From positions 1 to 32,724 of the forward strand of contig CAZMSD010000042.1 of NCBI GenBank assembly GCA_964568855.1: a stretch of DNA of 32,724 bases, in the 5' to 3' direction. The DNA is from CAZMSD01 sp964568855 (lineage in GTDB: Bacteria > CAIWAD01). A program made the position numbers and the translations under genes. Shown here piece after piece: positions 31,086 through 32,724 of the stretch; positions within the stretch are counted from its first letter, which is position 1, and each line of letters begins with the position of its first letter. The notes under the pieces were generated by a model. It searched no databases. It was not told where the DNA came from and worked only from the letters and a program-made list of their open reading frames with translations.

Positions 31086-31978
31086 TGTCTACGGAGAATA
31101 AAGTCGAACTCGTCAAGGAAGCCAGAGAGCCCTTCGGCCTGGCTCCGGCCCTGGCCGCCCTGTCCCTGCCGCGTTCGACCTGGCACTACTGGACGAAGAT
31201 TCGCCGGCCCTACAAGGAGAAGTACGCTGACCTGAAGGGACCGCTTCAGACCGTTGCCCGGCAGCATCCGGAATACGGCTACCGAAGGACCAAGACCGAG
31301 CTGGAAGAAGTCCATGACGTGGTGGTTGGCGAACAGGTCATCCGGAAGCTTCATCGCTTGTTGGATCTGGTACTGGTGCGATCTGTTCGCCCTCCAAAGA
31401 TGAGCGCGATCCGACAGGCCATCGCCGAGATCGGCGAGAAGTGCAATCTGGTCGCGGGCCTTGACGAGATCGGACCTTTCGAGGCTCTCTACACGGACTT
31501 CACAGAACTCGTCTATGCCACTGGCAAGGGCTTTCTGATTCCCTTGCTGGATCACCGCACCAAGTTAGTGTTGGGCTATGCAGTCGGCGCTGCGGCGAAC
31601 ACAGAGCTGGCCTTGGCTGCCTGGATACAGGCGGTTGACGGCCTGGCCGAATGGGATAGGACACCTAAGGGCATCATCGTCCATCACGATCGGGACCCGG
31701 TCTTTACGAGTCATGACTGGCTGGCGCAACTGCTGCAGCGGGATGGCGCACGCGTGTCTTACGCTCTGCGCGGGGCGAAGGACAACCCTGAAATGGAAGC
31801 ATTCAACAGTCGCTTCAAGAACGAGAATCGCTCCCTGCTGCTGGAGGCACAGAGCTTGGAAGATCTGCAACACGTGGTCGCCGCCAGGATGGATTATTAC
31901 AATCAGGTCAGGAGGCATTCAAGCCTTGGAAATCGGTCGCCGTGGGAATACGCGGAGGCCCTGGGCAGGAAACGCTGA
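31085..31978 (+). CDS. IS3-family transposase OrfB (DDE catalytic part)
   Basis: 297 residues from the ATG at 31085, which overlaps the OrfA stop. An HTH_21-like segment (PEYGYRRTKTELEE) precedes the rve-type integrase core with the three acidic residues: Asp in LYTDFTELVYA, Asp in VHHDRDPVFTSHDW and Glu in NPEMEAFNSRFKNE. The end QVRRHSSLGNRSPWEYAE is typical of the family. The frame is open upstream into OrfA, which allows the OrfAB fusion by -1 frameshift. No disabling change is seen. Confidence 0.93.
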   Translation: MSTENKVELVKEAREPFGLAPALAALSLPRSTWHYWTKIRRPYKEKYADLKGPLQTVARQHPEYGYRRTKTELEEVHDVVVGEQVIRKLHRLLDLVLVRSVRPPKMSAIRQAIAEIGEKCNLVAGLDEIGPFEALYTDFTELVYATGKGFLIPLLDHRTKLVLGYAVGAAANTELALAAWIQAVDGLAEWDRTPKGIIVHHDRDPVFTSHDWLAQLLQRDGARVSYALRGAKDNPEMEAFNSRFKNENRSLLLEAQSLEDLQHVVAARMDYYNQVRRHSSLGNRSPWEYAEALGRKR

Positions 31979-32001
31979 TCACAAGAAACGGGGGTCAACC
32001 C

Positions 32002-32023
32002 TGTTCAACTTTTCTGCGGCAGC
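32002..32023 (-). repeat. Right terminal inverted repeat of the IS
   Basis: Inverted copy of the left end (20 of 22 matches), ending in CGGCAGC at 32023, directly followed by the AT-rich stretch. Confidence 0.85.
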
Positions 32024-32329
32024 TCAGTGATTTGTGACAGAAAAGCTGTCATAAGTGACAACAAAATGACAACTGTGATTTCTTGTATGTTGTTGATTAT
32101 TAGTTAGTTACAAGGTCTATGACAGAATGACAACTATATACTGCTGTTTTTTTCATTTTATAGAATTTTTGTTTTTTTGTTTTTCTAAACAAATTTCGAA
32201 AACTAGCTGTCATTCTGTCACAGATGCTGAATATGCTCCTTATCGGTAGAATCAGACCACCATTATTTTTGTTGGGTTTACCAACCGCATTTGCGTAACC
32301 GTTTGCGTTACCTGCAGTGACTTGTGTGT
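32024..32329. other. AT-rich convergent intergenic region with repeated TGACA motifs
   Basis: About 300 nt, much richer in A and T than anything to the left, between the IS and the convergent SUMF1-domain gene. Eight (A/G)TGACA(A/G) heptamers lie at 32034, 32055, 32066, 32119 and 32127 (plus) and 32046, 32207 and 32215 (minus). Two 11-bp direct copies TTTGCGTAACC/TTTGCGTTACC are at 32290-32300 and 32302-32312. Long T-runs sit in the centre. No convincing gene. Confidence 0.6.
32116..32224. repeat. 21-bp inverted repeat around a T-rich core
   Basis: Arms at 32116-32136 and 32204-32224 match at 19 of 21 bases; the shared core is TGACAGAATGACA. The 67-nt spacer is T-rich on the plus strand. Could be a bidirectional terminator for the convergent genes, a protein-binding array or the remains of a mobile element. 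Confidence 0.6.
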
Positions 32330-32724
32330 TCAAGGATTTGCTGTTCGACAGATCCGGAAGCTGATGTGAAGGAAATCGGGGCCAGGAACCGGGATATAGG
32401 AGTACCTATGGGCTCCACGTAGATTCATGTAAGTAGAATCCCAGCATCCGCCCCTCACGACCCTATTGCTACCAGCTTCTGCGCCAAGTGGGTTTGTTTG
32501 TGGTTCGGCACTATAGCTGCCGTACAGATCCCCAATCCATTCCCAAGCATTACCAGCAAGGTCGAGTAAACCTAGATGACAGGCTCCCGTTGGATATGAT
32601 CCTATTGGTGTAGTCCAGCCGACACAATACACTCTGTTTGGATGCTGGTAGTTTACTTCATCGCATGATGCGGCGGTATGTGTCAACAAAACCGAGACAG
32701 TTCCTCCTCTGAAATTAGTGTACA
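32330..32724 (-). CDS. SUMF1/FGE-sulfatase-domain protein (5' part outside window)
   Basis: About 130 C-terminal residues are visible; the frame is open to the right edge (YTNFRGGTVSVLLTHT), so the start lies outside. The SUMF1 pattern is clear: PIGSYPTGACHLGLLDLAGN, then AWEWIGDLYGSYS, TNPLGAEAGSNRVVRGGCWD and a final HISFRIC. The paired catalytic cysteines of true formylglycine-generating enzymes are not seen at the expected place after the RGG motif (STYMNLRGAHRYSY), so this is more likely a SUMF1-fold protein with a binding or other role. It is convergent with the IS, and composition is lower in GC than in the main block. Confidence 0.82.
   Translation of the reverse strand, partial: YTNFRGGTVSVLLTHTAASCDEVNYQHPNRVYCVGWTTPIGSYPTGACHLGLLDLAGNAWEWIGDLYGSYSAEPQTNPLGAEAGSNRVVRGGCWDSTYMNLRGAHRYSYIPVPGPDFLHISFRICRTANP

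Larger units (their letters stand above)
30704..32023 (+). mobile_element. Complete IS3-family insertion sequence
   Basis: About 1320 bp with two overlapping transposase frames and terminal inverted repeats: GCTGCCG-GAAAAGTTGAACA-like ends at 30704-30725 and 32002-32023 match at 20 of 22 bases, and a second inverted GTTGACCCCC block is at 30741-30750 and 31990-31999. No direct target duplication is visible at the junctions (GGT left, TCA right). Both frames look intact, so the element may be active. Subgroup not assigned. Confidence 0.9.

Noticed and set aside
30704..32023. CRISPR array, integron or prophage signals around the IS
   Set aside because: No regularly spaced repeats, no attC-like GTTRRRY sites and no phage genes were found.
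32100..32333. 77-residue minus-strand open frame in the AT-rich gap
   Set aside because: Starts with TTG overlapping the SUMF1 gene's stop, is low in complexity, runs through the repeat arms and matches no known family.

Overview
The window looks like a chromosomal piece of a GC-rich, uncultured, diderm (LPS-bearing) bacterium, most likely from the FCB superphylum (Bacteroidetes/Chlorobi/Fibrobacteres and related candidate phyla). Three observations support this. LpxC and FabZ are fused in one polypeptide. The envelope block runs in the order bamA-ompH-lpxD-lpxC/fabZ-lpxA. Several promoters look like the Bacteroidetes -33/-7 type (TTTG, about 20 nt, TAnnTTTG) rather than the classical sigma-70 type. 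No 16S rRNA or other decisive marker is present, so the phylum stays open.

Layout. From 1 to about 27.2 kb nearly everything is coded on the minus strand in tightly packed, often overlapping genes. In transcription order (right to left) these are: a secreted beta-propeller protein, a giant outer-membrane beta-barrel candidate, an Omp85-family protein, a UbiA-type prenyltransferase and a Maf nucleotide pyrophosphatase; a 257-nt non-coding gap holding a highly structured element with 17-bp terminal inverted repeats; a RodZ-like protein, a two-REC regulator, a histidine kinase, a CoA-binding protein, RsmE and QueF; a promoter with a leader hairpin, then BamA, OmpH/Skp, LpxD, LpxC-FabZ, LpxA, a LipM/LplA-type acyltransferase, RsmB, a PASTA protein and ribulose-phosphate epimerase; finally four exported or lipid-anchored proteins (FecR-domain, LPP20-like, TPR-SLH lipoprotein, TolB-like lipoprotein, the last one cut by the window edge).

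At 27.5 kb the direction changes. On the plus strand lie a tRNA-Ala(CGC) with a terminator-like hairpin behind it, and a full-length glycogen branching enzyme (glgB) followed by a strong hairpin. After about 29.9 kb the base composition drops visibly and the region becomes accessory in character: a secreted protein gene broken by a complete IS3-family element (orfA/orfB with a -1 frameshift signal), an AT-rich stretch full of TGACA motifs and inverted repeats, and the C-terminal part of a SUMF1/FGE-sulfatase-domain protein on the minus strand running off the window.

How the genes work together. The 5.4-13.8 kb block couples outer-membrane protein assembly (BamA, Skp) with lipid A synthesis (LpxD, LpxC, LpxA) and fatty-acid/lipoate metabolism, many of them joined by ATGA or TAATG stop/start overlaps that suggest translational coupling. 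The 21-27.2 kb block joins a second Omp85 protein to a very large candidate outer-membrane protein and a secreted propeller by 1- and 4-nt overlaps; this is the best candidate here for an undescribed envelope module. The two-component pair at 15.5-18.4 kb has an unusual architecture in which the regulator carries an H-box but no ATPase domain.
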